Assembly: GCA_903933915.1 (NCBI GenBank)
Contig: CAIZLW010000082.1
Span: 29,259 to 93,258, forward strand
Length of the DNA: 64,000 nt
Origin: an uncultured beta proteobacterium
Lineage (GTDB): Bacteria > Pseudomonadota > Gammaproteobacteria > Burkholderiales > SG8-41
Direction: 5' to 3'
The notes under the pieces are model-generated. The model was not told the DNA's origin, searched no databases, and saw nothing but the letters and a program-made list of their open reading frames with translations. This document shows, piece by piece, positions 1 to 9,817 of this stretch (the stretch's first letter is position 1; every line of letters begins with the position of its first letter). The position numbers and the translations under genes are program-made.

Positions 1-1505
1 TGTTCGCCCTTACGCGTCGCTGTGATATCGGTCATGTAGAAATCACAGAAATCCGGTGCATGCGGCACGTAGGATACCGACCAGATACGGGCGCCCAAGG
101 CAAACTCGGTAAGACCCGGCGCGGTTTCGGCGGCCATGGTCTTCAGTTGCTGCTCCAGTCGTTCGGCGACCCGCCCTTTGATGGATTTAATCAGTTGTTG
201 TGCAGCCTTGTTCATGAACAGCTTTTTCCCGGCCGGCGTCACCATCAGTACGGGGTTGATGCTTTGTAGCGGGTAACGTGCGAGTTCGGCCGCCTTGCGG
301 TGTAAAACCAGATGTCCCCGCAGTTGGCGCAGCAGCGCGAATGTCAATGCGGTAAGGCCGCTGGCGACCAGCAGGTAGATGGCCAGGCTGATGATCGCAA
401 ATGCCTGCCAGCTTTCAAGTAATTGTGACTTGGGAATGCCGACCAGCAGACGAAGATTGGGGTATCGCGGAACGATGCCTGTTGCATAGATACGATCTTC
501 CCCGTCGATCTCGCTGGAAGCGCGGAAGGTTTGGGTTCCCCCGTTCTGCGCGAGCGATGTGTTTGACGGCAGAAGCCTGCTGGACTACCCGATGGCGGCT
601 TCGTTATAGGGGCTGCGCAACAGCAGCGTGTCATTCGCATCGTAGACAGACAGCGTGGTGCCGGCTTGAGTCGTCTGCTGCCAATAGGCGCCGAAGATGG
701 CGGGGTCGATGACGGCGGCGACAATGCCCATGAACTGGCCGGATGATGTGCGGATGGGCCGGCTGGCGACGATCAGCCAGCGGCCTGACGCTTCGCCGCG
801 GAAAGGTTTGGTCAGGTGCAACCCGCTGTTCGCATTGTTGCGGTGGTGCAGGAAATAATCCCGTGACGCCAGATCCAGCTTGGTTGCGCCGGGATCGCTG
901 TGGGCGGTGACCTTGCCGCTCGCGTCGGTAGTGCCGATGCTGCTGACGGAGAATGCAATATCAGGGATATGGGCCCGAAGTTCCTCCGCGGGAGGGGGCA
1001 TCCTGTTTTGAATGATGTCCTGGGCAATGGCACTCAGCGTGAAATTAATGAGATCGATCGAGCCGCTGGTCTGCACCGCTTGCGCCTTTTGCAGGGCGAG
1101 CGCCGAACGTTCGCTATTCTGCAGGGTGTGTTCACGATGCCACCACAGGGCCGCCGCGAGGATGATGAAGAGAGTGCAGTAAAGGACGATGACCAGCGCC
1201 GGTAGCCAACGGGAGACCCAATCACCGCGTTCCAGGGATTGGGCGACCTCGGCGCCGAGGTCGCCTTCAATGATGTTTTCGGTGTTGCGCCGGTCCAGAT
1301 AGGTCAGCACAACAAACAGCACGGTTCCGGTGATGCCGACGTAGGCCAGCCCTTTCAGCAACTCGAAATGCGACGCGCCATAGTCGGCGAACAGGGTGTT
1401 GGTAAGGAAATGTCCGGTGAGTATCCAGGTTGAACCCGCCAGGATGTAGGCCAGAGTGCCAAATACAGGCAGTTTCCAATTGACGGGCAGTTTCCAATTG
1501 GGCAT
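1..1505 (-). pseudogene. Membrane sensor with periplasmic dCache-like region, second TM segment and PAS-like region; interrupted by an in-frame TAG at 585-587 and truncated by the left window edge
   Basis: ORF 585..1505 has TM segments and a Cache-like extracellular region (DYFLHHRNNANSGLHLTKPFRGEASGRWLIVASRPI). The same frame continues after the TAG without another stop to base 1, giving TGIVPRYPNLRLLVGIPKSQLLESWQAFAIISLAIYLLV then a PAS-like segment. Confidence 0.7.
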
Positions 1506-1739
1506 CAGTATGTTCCCTTGTTACCGATTGCTGTCTGCCGTCCGGGCAGACGCCCATGTCTTGGGCTATAGCGCCGACGTTTATCACTATTGTTCTTATC
1601 GATTCAGTGTAGCGATTCCCGGCGTCAAATCAAGGTAAATCGCGGGGTGAATATCAATGACAATGCCGCCATCGGCAATGCATGATGTTCTGAAAAAATG
1701 GATTTCTGATCACTTCTGGCCGGCTTGGGCATTGCCGTT

Positions 1740-2300
1740 TTAGGTTTTGGGCTCGTTTTCCTGCCATTTGATGACGGTATATCGCGCGATCCGCATTTCG
1801 GGACTCCAGAAGTCCGGAGGCAAGCCCGCTTTGTATTTGAGTTGAGCGAGAAATTCCCCGGCATTGGCCGACTGTTCCCACATCTCGGGCAGGAAGCTGC
1901 TGCGATGGCGGCCGTATTCCAGGATCACGCCGTCAGTTCCAGGCCGCAGTTGCGCCAGGGTTGCGGCTTCGTCGGCGGCTTGCAGCGTTTCAGCGACTGA
2001 CAGCACGCAGACCTCGATGCGGGTATGCGCAAATTCATCCTGGTCCAGTGGTTTGAAGCGCAGATCGCTGCAGGCGGCAGCAATGGCATTGGCGATGACG
2101 TCTTCAGCGAGCGTGCGGTGAGCCTGCAGTGTGCCGATGCTGCCGCGCAGTTTGCCTTCGCGCAGCAACGTCACGTAGCTTGCGCCGGGTGCGCGCAGCC
2201 ATTCGGCATCGTATGTATCGCTGGAACCCGCCAGGCCCAGTCGGCGAGCGATGGCATTACGTGCAATGGCGATCAGGGTGTGGCCGGTTTCAGTGTTCAT
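1740..2300 (-). CDS. amrA: AMMECR1 domain protein (AmmeMemoRadiSam system protein A)
   Basis: ORF with AMMECR1-like LRGSIGTLQAHRTLAEDVIANAIAAACSDLRF; start chosen at MNTETGHT. Confidence 0.8.
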   Translation of the reverse strand: MNTETGHTLIAIARNAIARRLGLAGSSDTYDAEWLRAPGASYVTLLREGKLRGSIGTLQAHRTLAEDVIANAIAAACSDLRFKPLDQDEFAHTRIEVCVLSVAETLQAADEAATLAQLRPGTDGVILEYGRHRSSFLPEMWEQSANAGEFLAQLKYKAGLPPDFWSPEMRIARYTVIKWQENEPKT

Positions 2301-2437
2301 GACTTGCGACTGATGGCGAATGATGCGAAAGGTTGGATGCTTGATTGATGTGCACACGGTACGGCTAAAACACGCTGCTATAATGCCAATAAAATCAGCA
2401 AATTACGAGACTGCTTCGGCGTGACTGCGCATTGCCC

Positions 2438-3160
2438 ATGACCGTGAACCCTCATCAAACTGCAGCGGCGCGTTATGTCGCGCTGATTCCTGCCGCCGGC
2501 AGCGGTTCACGCATGGGTGCGGCAGCGCCGAAACAATACGCGCCGCTGGCCGGCCGGCCGCTGATTGAACACGCGGTGCATCGTTTGTGCGCGCATCCGC
2601 GTATCGATGCGGTTTTTGTCGTGCTGGCACCGGGCGACGCGCAGTTCAACCGCTGTGACTGGCGCGGCTGCGAGGCCAAACTCAGTGCCTTGTATTGTGG
2701 CGGTGAGACCCGCGCCGCCAGCGTATTCAACGGCCTTCTTGCCGCCAATGACGCGATCGACGCCAACGACTGGGTGCTGGTGCACGATGCCGCGCGGCCC
2801 TGTCTTGGCGTGCAGGAGATCGACCGGCTGATCGCCGAAGTCGGCGACAGCGAAGTCGGCGGACTGCTGGCGGTGCCGGTGGCCGATACGCTGAAACGCG
2901 CCAGTGCGGAACGCGAAGCGGTGCAGACCGAGGGGCGCGATCATCTGTGGCGCGCGCAGACGCCGCAGATGTTCCGTTATCGCGTGCTGATCGAGGCGCT
3001 GCGCCGCGCGGATATCGCAGCGGTTACCGATGAATCCAGCGCCGTCGAGCAGACCGGCGCGAGGCCGCGCCTGGTGCAGGGCAGCGCCACCAACTTCAAG
3101 GTAACCTATCCTGAAGACCTCGCGCTCGCCGAACTCATACTGGGAAAAGCAGGGCAGTGA
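2438..3160 (+). CDS. ispD: 2-C-methyl-D-erythritol 4-phosphate cytidylyltransferase
   Basis: [29 protein letters not shown] nucleotidyltransferase motif and [10 protein letters not shown]; overlaps ispF. Confidence 0.95.
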   Translation: MTVNPHQTAAARYVALIPAAGSGSRMGAAAPKQYAPLAGRPLIEHAVHRLCAHPRIDAVFVVLAPGDAQFNRCDWRGCEAKLSALYCGGETRAASVFNGLLAANDAIDANDWVLVHDAARPCLGVQEIDRLIAEVGDSEVGGLLAVPVADTLKRASAEREAVQTEGRDHLWRAQTPQMFRYRVLIEALRRADIAAVTDESSAVEQTGARPRLVQGSATNFKVTYPEDLALAELILGKAGQ

Positions 3161-3663
3161 TGATGCGCATCGGACAGGGTTTCGACGTACATGCACTGGT
3201 CGAAGGACGGCCGCTGATCATCGGCGGCGTGACCATACCGTTTGAACGCGGGCTGGCCGGCCATTCCGACGCCGATGTGCTGCTGCATGCGCTGTGCGAT
3301 GCCTTGATCGGCGCGGCCGGTCTGGGCGATATCGGCAAACATTTCCCCGATACCGATCCGCGCTACAAGGGCATCGACAGCCGCGAATTGCTGCGCGCCG
3401 TGGTGCGACTGCTGCAGCAACGCAGTCTTGCGGTGGTCAATGTCGATGCGACGATCATCGCCCAGGCGCCGAAAATGGAGCCGCACATCCCCGCCATGCG
3501 TGCCAACATTGCCGCGGACCTCGGCGTGCACATCGACGACGTCAACATCAAGGCCAAGACCGCCGAGAAACTGGGTTTTGTCGGCCGCGGAGAAGGTATC
3601 GTTGCCGAAGCAGTGGCCCTGATCAGTCGGGCGGTTGCCGGTGCGGACGCGTCCGGGGACTGA
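3160..3663 (+). CDS. ispF: 2-C-methyl-D-erythritol 2,4-cyclodiphosphate synthase
   Basis: [12 protein letters not shown]...[46 protein letters not shown]. Confidence 0.97.
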   Translation: MMRIGQGFDVHALVEGRPLIIGGVTIPFERGLAGHSDADVLLHALCDALIGAAGLGDIGKHFPDTDPRYKGIDSRELLRAVVRLLQQRSLAVVNVDATIIAQAPKMEPHIPAMRANIAADLGVHIDDVNIKAKTAEKLGFVGRGEGIVAEAVALISRAVAGADASGD

Positions 3664-3735
3664 CCGCAGTATTGGGCCATGGCTGCCGGCCGGGCGGTCT
3701 TATAATCAGTATTCCTGCAATTTGCCGCCGGGGCT

Positions 3736-4218
3736 GTGATGAACGAGGCTCACTGGGTCGAAGTCTTCAAGCGCTTGGAGCCCACGCGCGAAGCCCCGGA
3801 TGTGCTCGCGCTGCCGCATTGGGACGAGGCTCATTGGGGCAAACTCCTGACGCGAACCACACAACGCCATTTTCGTGCCAGTGAGGTGGTGATCCAGCGC
3901 GGCGCCGCAGACCGTACGCTGTATCTGGTCGCAGCAGGCATGCTTGAAGTGGGGGTGACCCGGGTGGACGGCGTCAGCATGACGTCGCTGGCGCGCATCA
4001 GCACCGGCAGCATTCTCGGTGAACAATCCTTTTTCGACAGCCAGCCACGGTCGGCGAATGTCTGGGCTGTCGCCGACGGTACGCTGCTGCTGCTGCCTTA
4101 CGAGCATTTCAGCGAGTTTGGTGAAACGGAGCCGGAACTGGCGCGCGATTTCCTGTTCGCAATGGCGCGGGTGCTGTCGATCAGACTGCGCAACACCTCA
4201 TTCCGCTTGCGCCGTTAA
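3736..4218 (+). CDS. Cyclic nucleotide-binding domain protein without a recognisable HTH
   Basis: Single CNB domain with phosphate-binding-cassette-like GSILGEQSFFDSQPRSANVWA. Confidence 0.8.
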   Translation: MMNEAHWVEVFKRLEPTREAPDVLALPHWDEAHWGKLLTRTTQRHFRASEVVIQRGAADRTLYLVAAGMLEVGVTRVDGVSMTSLARISTGSILGEQSFFDSQPRSANVWAVADGTLLLLPYEHFSEFGETEPELARDFLFAMARVLSIRLRNTSFRLRR

Positions 4219-5519
4219 GCGACGGGCAGTTCGACGCGGGCGCGCAGGCCGCCGCCTTGACGCGGCAGCAGTTGCACCTGGCCGCCGTGTAATTTGGCAA
4301 TGCGGTCGACAATCGCCAGTCCAAGGCCGGTGCCGCTGGTCGAGCGCGCGCTGTTCATGCGTGTGAACGGCTGCAGCATGCGCGCGGCATCTTCGGGCGG
4401 TATTCCTGGCCCGCGATCCAGCACTTCGATGCGGTTGATGTTGCCGTCGCTTGCGGTGACGACCTCGACCGGCCCGGCGCCGTGGTGCAGCGCATTGTCG
4501 ATCAGGTTGGCGAGCAGCCGCTGAACCGCCTGAGTGCGCAGCGCTTGCGGCGCCGGCGTGCCGGCGTGCAGTACAACATGGCGAGCGTTGCGCGTGTAAC
4601 GCTCGACCACCGCTTGCGCCAGCGCGTTGAGATCGGCTTTGCCCAGCATCTGCTCGGCATCAATGGGCCGCGCGAAGTCGAGGAACTGGCCGATCGCGGT
4701 GTCGATGTCGCCGATGTCCTGGGCGACGCCCGCTTTCAGATCGGCGGCACCGCGGTCATCGAGCATTTCCAGCGCGAGGCGGATGCGTGACAGCGGTGTG
4801 CGCAAGTCGTGCGAAACGCCGGCCAGCAGCAGCGCGCGCTCTTCATCCTGGCGCTGGATGTCAGCGGCCATCTGATTGAAGGCGCGGGCCAGAGTTTGGA
4901 TTTCCGCGGGGCCGGCTTCGGTGACGCGGGTCGGCGTCGTGCCGCGTCCCAGCAGTTCTGCGGCGCGGGTCAGTTCGCGCAACGGCCGATTGATGCGAGC
5001 GACCACCAGGAAGGCGCCGATCACGGTCAGCGCCAGCACCAGCGCGCCCCAGCCGATCCAGCGCAGCGGTTCATTGCTTTCGATGCGTCCGCGCGGCAGT
5101 GACACCCAGTATTCGTCGGTATCGATGCGAAAACTCACCCACACGCCGGAGATGCCTTCGCGCTCCAGGGTCAAACGCGTCTGTTCGCCCAGTCGTTCGC
5201 GCAATTGTGCCGCCATGATGCGCAGGAACGGCCGGTTGGGCAGTGCGGGGACGGCTTCATCGGGATCGCCGGCATAGACCTGGATGCCTTCCTGCTCGGC
5301 GAGGTCATCCAGCAGCGCATAACGCCGGGCCGGATCAGCGGTGACCAGCGCGGCGCGTGTCAGGTTGACGACGCTGATCACCTGCTGCGCGGCCTGCAGC
5401 GCCCGCGGTTCCACTTCCGATGCGCGGAAAATCTGCAGCCATGCGAGGTGGGCGACGATCAGCAGTCCGGCGATCAGCAGCACGCTGCGCCAGAGCAGCG
5501 TGCGCGGCCACAAGGTCAT
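4215..5519 (-). CDS. envZ: EnvZ-type sensor histidine kinase (RisS-like)
   Basis: HAMP region, H-box GVSHDLRTPLSRIRLALEML, and GLGLAIVDRIAKLHGG; overlaps the downstream end of ompR. Confidence 0.9.
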   Translation of the reverse strand: MTLWPRTLLWRSVLLIAGLLIVAHLAWLQIFRASEVEPRALQAAQQVISVVNLTRAALVTADPARRYALLDDLAEQEGIQVYAGDPDEAVPALPNRPFLRIMAAQLRERLGEQTRLTLEREGISGVWVSFRIDTDEYWVSLPRGRIESNEPLRWIGWGALVLALTVIGAFLVVARINRPLRELTRAAELLGRGTTPTRVTEAGPAEIQTLARAFNQMAADIQRQDEERALLLAGVSHDLRTPLSRIRLALEMLDDRGAADLKAGVAQDIGDIDTAIGQFLDFARPIDAEQMLGKADLNALAQAVVERYTRNARHVVLHAGTPAPQALRTQAVQRLLANLIDNALHHGAGPVEVVTASDGNINRIEVLDRGPGIPPEDAARMLQPFTRMNSARSTSGTGLGLAIVDRIAKLHGGQVQLLPRQGGGLRARVELPVA

Positions 5520-6241
5520 TGCGCCTTGCCGTCGGGGATGAACACATAGCCGAATCCCCACACGGTCTGGATGAAGGCCGGTTTGGCCGGATCGGGTTCG
5601 ATGATTTTGCGCAGGCGCGAGATCTGCACATCAATCGAGCGGTCAAATGCGCCGAACTCGCGGCCGCGTGCGAGTTCCATCAGCTTGTCACGTGACAGCG
5701 GCGTGCGCGGGTGTTCAACCAGTACTTTGAGCAGCGCAAATTCACCGGTGGTCAGTGACTGGTTTTCGCCGTTTCGCGACAGCGTGCGGGTGCCCAGGTT
5801 CAGGCGGAATTCGCCGAATTCGATGACTTGCGCCGCGCCACCGGGTGCGCCGGGCGGCGCTGCCGGCGGCTGGCGGCGCAATACGGCCTGGATGCGTGCG
5901 ACCAGTTCGCGCGGATTAAAGGGTTTGGGCAGATAGTCGTCGGCGCCGAGTTCCAGTCCGACGATGCGGTCGACATCGTCGCCCTTGGCGGTGAGCATGA
6001 TGATGGGCAGGGTTTCGCCGCCGCCGCGTAGCCGGCGGCAGATCGACAGGCCGTCTTCGCCGGGCAGCATCAGGTCGAGAATCATCAGTTCGTAGCGTTC
6101 GCGGGCCAGGTAGCGGTTCATTTCCACCGCATCGGCAACAACACGTACGGCGTAACCCTGCTCGGTGAGGTAACGGTTGAGCAGATCGCGCAGGCGCACA
6201 TCATCGTCAACGACAAGAATCCGTGTTTTGGTCTGGTTCAT
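5516..6241 (-). CDS. ompR: OmpR-type response regulator (RisA-like)
   Basis: Receiver domain (VVDDDVRLRDLLNRYL, LMILDLMLPGEDGL) and winged-helix C-terminus. Confidence 0.93.
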   Translation of the reverse strand: MNQTKTRILVVDDDVRLRDLLNRYLTEQGYAVRVVADAVEMNRYLARERYELMILDLMLPGEDGLSICRRLRGGGETLPIIMLTAKGDDVDRIVGLELGADDYLPKPFNPRELVARIQAVLRRQPPAAPPGAPGGAAQVIEFGEFRLNLGTRTLSRNGENQSLTTGEFALLKVLVEHPRTPLSRDKLMELARGREFGAFDRSIDVQISRLRKIIEPDPAKPAFIQTVWGFGYVFIPDGKAQ

Positions 6242-6656
6242 GGCGCAATCCTAGCCAGTTCAGCGGCATCCGGCCATGGCCCGGCAACAAAGTCTTACAA
6301 ATTACCCGGCTGTTGCCGGCGGCGCCGGACTTAGCATCGGCAATGGGCGCAGTAGCGGTGCTGGGGGCCGGCAACACTTGCTTACACAATGGCTGCGGGT
6401 GGAAATAGTCTGGTTACAGGTCGCGCCGATGATGATTTCAACGCGCCGATGGCGCGTCGCCGGAGCACCTTCCGGCATAACCCGACAGCATGGAGGTCAT
6501 GATGACCAGACATACCGGCACGGCAGGGCAGCAGGAACAACGGCGACGAAGTCGCGGTCTGTACGGCGAAAGCAGCCTGCAGGCCGTCACAGTTACAATC
6601 TGCGCCATGGTGCCGGCGTGAATGGCCGGCGGCAGCAATCATAGGGAGCTTGGTGC

Positions 6657-6920
6657 ATGAAAGTTTGGCTGGTCATTGTTCTGGGGTGGGTGGTGCTGCA
6701 GGCAGGACCGGCGGTCGCCGGTCCGTGGCGCGACCTGCCGTCCGTCCAGAGCCAGAGCCGGCCGGAACGCGCGGAGCACGGGCCGCAGCGGCAGCGCGAG
6801 ATGCCGCCGCCGGAGCGGCAACAGCGGCCGCAGCGCCTGTCGGATGACGAGCGCCGTGAATTGCACCGCGATCTCGACAAGGCGCGGCGGGAGATTTACC
6901 AGCCGCGCCGTGAACGTTAA
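6657..6920 (+). CDS. Small secreted Arg/Gln-rich hypothetical protein
   Basis: N-terminal signal-like MKVWLVIVLGWVVLQAGPAVAG then charged QRQREMPPPERQQRPQRLSDDERRELHRDL. Confidence 0.6.
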   Translation: MKVWLVIVLGWVVLQAGPAVAGPWRDLPSVQSQSRPERAEHGPQRQREMPPPERQQRPQRLSDDERRELHRDLDKARREIYQPRRER

Positions 6921-6941
6921 ATGATATTTGAAAAGGAATTG

Positions 6942-7478
6942 ATGATGAGCATGCGACTGATGTTGTTGGTGGGTGCGATGGTAGCGATGCCGGCGTTTGC
7001 GGCGGATGGCGCCAAGGCTGGTGAAGGTCCTCACGGGCCGCGTCACGAGGCATGCAAGGCCGATCCGGCGAAGTGCCAGCAGGAGCGCAAAGCGCATCGT
7101 GAAAAAATGTGCGCCGAAAATCCGGAACGCTGCAAGGAAATGAAAGCCCGCGCCGAAGAGCGCCACGCACAGTGCAAGGCGGATCCGACGAAGTGCCAGC
7201 AGGAACGCAAGGCACAGCGCGACAAAATGTGCGAGCAGAATCCGGAGCGTTGCAAGGAAATGAAGGCCAAGGCTGACGAGCGTCGGGCGCAATGTCAGGC
7301 GGATCCGGCGAAATGCCGGCAGGAACGCCAGGTGCAGCGCGACAAAATGTGCGCTGAGAATCCCCAGCGCTGCAAGGAGATGAAAGCGAAGGGCGAGGAA
7401 CGCCGTGCACAGTGCCAGGCCGACCCGTCGAAATGCCGGCCGCAGGGCCCGGGTGCACCGGCGCAGCCGCGCACCTGA
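6942..7478 (+). CDS. Secreted cysteine-rich protein with 40-aa tandem repeats (paired CX6C)
   Basis: Signal peptide MSMRLMLLVGAMVAMPAFAAD; units such as CKADPAKCQQERKAHREKMCAENPERCKEMKARAEERHAQ repeated three times plus a partial copy. Upstream in-frame starts also possible. Confidence 0.75.
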   Translation: MMSMRLMLLVGAMVAMPAFAADGAKAGEGPHGPRHEACKADPAKCQQERKAHREKMCAENPERCKEMKARAEERHAQCKADPTKCQQERKAQRDKMCEQNPERCKEMKAKADERRAQCQADPAKCRQERQVQRDKMCAENPQRCKEMKAKGEERRAQCQADPSKCRPQGPGAPAQPRT

Positions 7479-7495
7479 CCGTTACGCTGCAGCTT

Positions 7496-7531
7496 AAAAC
7501 CGGCCGCGCCCGCCTGGGCGGCCGGTTTTTT
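7496..7531 (+). terminator. Rho-independent terminator
   Basis: AAAACCGGCCG...CGGCCGGTTTTTT stem followed by T-run just after the repeat-protein gene. Confidence 0.85.
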
Positions 7532-7798
7532 CGTTTTAAATGGCCGGGCGGCATTTCAGTTCGCCGGACCGGTTCGCATATCGCGAAATTCAGCCAGATT
7601 CTGATTTCGGCAACTTAATATAACTAATTGTTTTTAAAGAAGTATTTTTTATACCCTTGCGGCTGAGCATGGTGTGCCTCGCTTTTAGGCAGTTGCGAAC
7701 GCTAGAATGACATCCGCAATCCACCCGGCACCTGCGTAGCAAGGGAAATTCCGCGACGCGCCAAGGACTTACAACAAAACCAAAGGGGATCAGGCACC

Positions 7799-8932
7799 AT
7801 GCTGGCAACGCGCATCAGACAAAAAGACGGTCTGTTTTACTTCGCGAGCTATCCGGCCAAGGAAGTGCTGGAGCGCGTGCGGTTCATCAGCCGGTTTTAT
7901 GGCGAAGGCGAGGAAATTACGCCGCAGAGCCTGCCCCAACAGGACGAGATTGCCCAGTTTATTTCGCGCATCGAGCGCACCGACGAGGCGTTTCAGCGCC
8001 AGATGTCGAAGGCCAAGGTCCGCCAACTGCGGAATTTTTACGAAATGGCGGTCAGCCAGCCGCCGATTCCCGGCACCGTGCTGCTGTTTACGTCCGACGA
8101 ACTGCGCTTTACCTGCCTGCCGGGACAGGATTCGATCGGGCATCTCGCGGTACCGGCCTCGAAATACCTGATCATCGACGGCCAGCATCGCCTGGCGGCG
8201 CTGAAGTTTTATCTGATGGAGCATCCGTCGGAAGCGGCATCGATCAACGTGCCCTGCATCATTTTTGACGGCCGCAGCGAGGATTTTGCGGCTGAAATGT
8301 TCGTCATCATCAATTCGACGCCGACACGCATCAACAAAAGTCATCTGGTCGATCTCTACGAACGCGTGTCCTGGGCCGATCCCGACAAGCGGTTTGCAGC
8401 GCGCATGGTCGAAGACCTGTATTCGGAAGACGACAGTCCGCTGCAATACCGCATCAACCGCCTCGGCGGCCGCAGCCTGAAGGACAAATGGATCCTGCAG
8501 GCGGAACTGTTCAACGAGTTGCACCGCTGGATCAGCGCTGACTGGCGCAAGATCAGCCGCACCAGCAACCTGTATCGCGAAAGCGAACGGTTCTACGAAA
8601 TCATCCGCGATTTCCTCAAAGCCGCGCACAAGGTTTGGGGCGATGCCTGGGGGCATGACAGTTACCAGATCACCCGGCCGGTGACGCTTAAGGCAATGAT
8701 CCGGGTTTGCGCCGATCTCGCGCGGGCGGATGCAGAGCCGGCGGCTGGGCGTATCAAACGCTGGGAAGAGCGCTTGTCAGCGTGGGCTGAACATCGCGCC
8801 CAGTTCAAGGGCGATGGTTTTTACGAGCGGTTTCCCGCTAAAGGGCAGACCGAGCGTGTGAGCCGCATCCATCGCGATCTCGCGCGCTGGGCCGGCATCG
8901 AAATCAAGACCAAGGCGCGCGCAAAAGCCTGA
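7799..8932 (+). CDS. DGQHR domain protein (DndB/DpdB-like)
   Basis: Diagnostic LIIDGQHRLAALKFY, plus VPCIIFDGRSEDFAAEMFVIINSTPTRINKSH. Confidence 0.85.
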   Translation: MLATRIRQKDGLFYFASYPAKEVLERVRFISRFYGEGEEITPQSLPQQDEIAQFISRIERTDEAFQRQMSKAKVRQLRNFYEMAVSQPPIPGTVLLFTSDELRFTCLPGQDSIGHLAVPASKYLIIDGQHRLAALKFYLMEHPSEAASINVPCIIFDGRSEDFAAEMFVIINSTPTRINKSHLVDLYERVSWADPDKRFAARMVEDLYSEDDSPLQYRINRLGGRSLKDKWILQAELFNELHRWISADWRKISRTSNLYRESERFYEIIRDFLKAAHKVWGDAWGHDSYQITRPVTLKAMIRVCADLARADAEPAAGRIKRWEERLSAWAEHRAQFKGDGFYERFPAKGQTERVSRIHRDLARWAGIEIKTKARAKA

Positions 8933-8953
8933 GCGCGCCGTACTGCAGGCCGC

Positions 8954-9304
8954 TTATTTCGCGGCTTGCACCATGATTTCGACCAGGGTATCCGGCGTGC
9001 CGAGGCGCGCTTCGACGCAGGCGCGCGCCGGAACATTCTTGGCATCAACCCAGGCAATCCACGCTTCGTCCATGTGCGCTTTTGCGCGCATGTCGGTGAT
9101 CCAGATCGTTGCTGTCAGCAGGCGCGATTTGTCGGTGCCCGCGGTTTTCAGCAGCGCATCGATTTTGGCGAGGATTTCCGCGGTCTGTTCGCGCATGCCC
9201 TTGCTGCGGTCATCCGCCGTGAGGCCTGCGAGATACACGGTATTGCCGTGGACTACCGCCCGCGACAGACGCGAGTCGCTGTTGAAACGCTGGATATCAC
9301 TCAT
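8954..9304 (-). CDS. RidA family protein
   Basis: VYLAGLTADD...KIDALLKTAGTDKSRLLTATIWITDM...VPARACVEARLGTPDTLVEIMVQA. Confidence 0.9.
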   Translation of the reverse strand: MSDIQRFNSDSRLSRAVVHGNTVYLAGLTADDRSKGMREQTAEILAKIDALLKTAGTDKSRLLTATIWITDMRAKAHMDEAWIAWVDAKNVPARACVEARLGTPDTLVEIMVQAAK

Positions 9305-9359
9305 GGTTGTGCTCCGAGGGTGTTGTAATGCCAAAGAGTTGAACGACAGGGCCGGACGA

Positions 9360-9677
9360 TCAGATGTGCCCGGAAGTCAGCCAGCGGCCGAAGAAAAAAA
9401 TGCCGATGGCGATGAACGTAAACATCACAAAATCGGGGATTTTGCTTTCGCGAGTGTTGCCGACCTGCGCCGTGTGCAGTGCCTTGAACACCAGAAAACC
9501 GGCAATCAACAGAGTCAGTGTCATGAAGGGCGCCTCGTAGTGCGCCTCCCACAACGCCCCCAGTCCCTGCGACAGCCAGCCGTTCTCGCGGAACAGGTGG
9601 TAGGCGACGCCGCCGATACCCAGCAGGATCAGTCCGCCAACCAGAAGAGTTCCCAGAAGATTAAAAAGTGCTCTCAT
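9360..9677 (-). CDS. Small multi-TM membrane protein, unknown function
   Basis: Three hydrophobic segments (MRALFNLLGTLLVGGLILLGIGG..., FMTLTLLIAGFLVF, FVMFTFIAIGIFFFG). Confidence 0.65.
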   Translation of the reverse strand: MRALFNLLGTLLVGGLILLGIGGVAYHLFRENGWLSQGLGALWEAHYEAPFMTLTLLIAGFLVFKALHTAQVGNTRESKIPDFVMFTFIAIGIFFFGRWLTSGHI

Positions 9678-9817
9678 GAATGGTCTGTAACGGCTTGATT
9701 TTGGTCGTTGTTTGGACGTCGATTTGGGTGCGTCCGGCACAGTATAACGCAGCCGTTGCAGGACGGTGTCCACCTTGCGTGCGATACAATCCGGGCTCTC
9801 CGTGGCCTGTGTTCCAG

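Noticed and set aside
6503-6622. 40-aa ORF MMTRHTGTAGQQEQRRRSRGL... upstream of the small secreted gene
   Set aside because: Plausible Shine-Dalgarno-like GGAGG but no coding signature or homologue recognised; not supportable without data.
6673-7554. 293-aa and 217-aa minus-strand ORFs with internal repeats
   Set aside because: Repeats are mirror images of the 120-nt CX6C coding repeats; no start context or domain.
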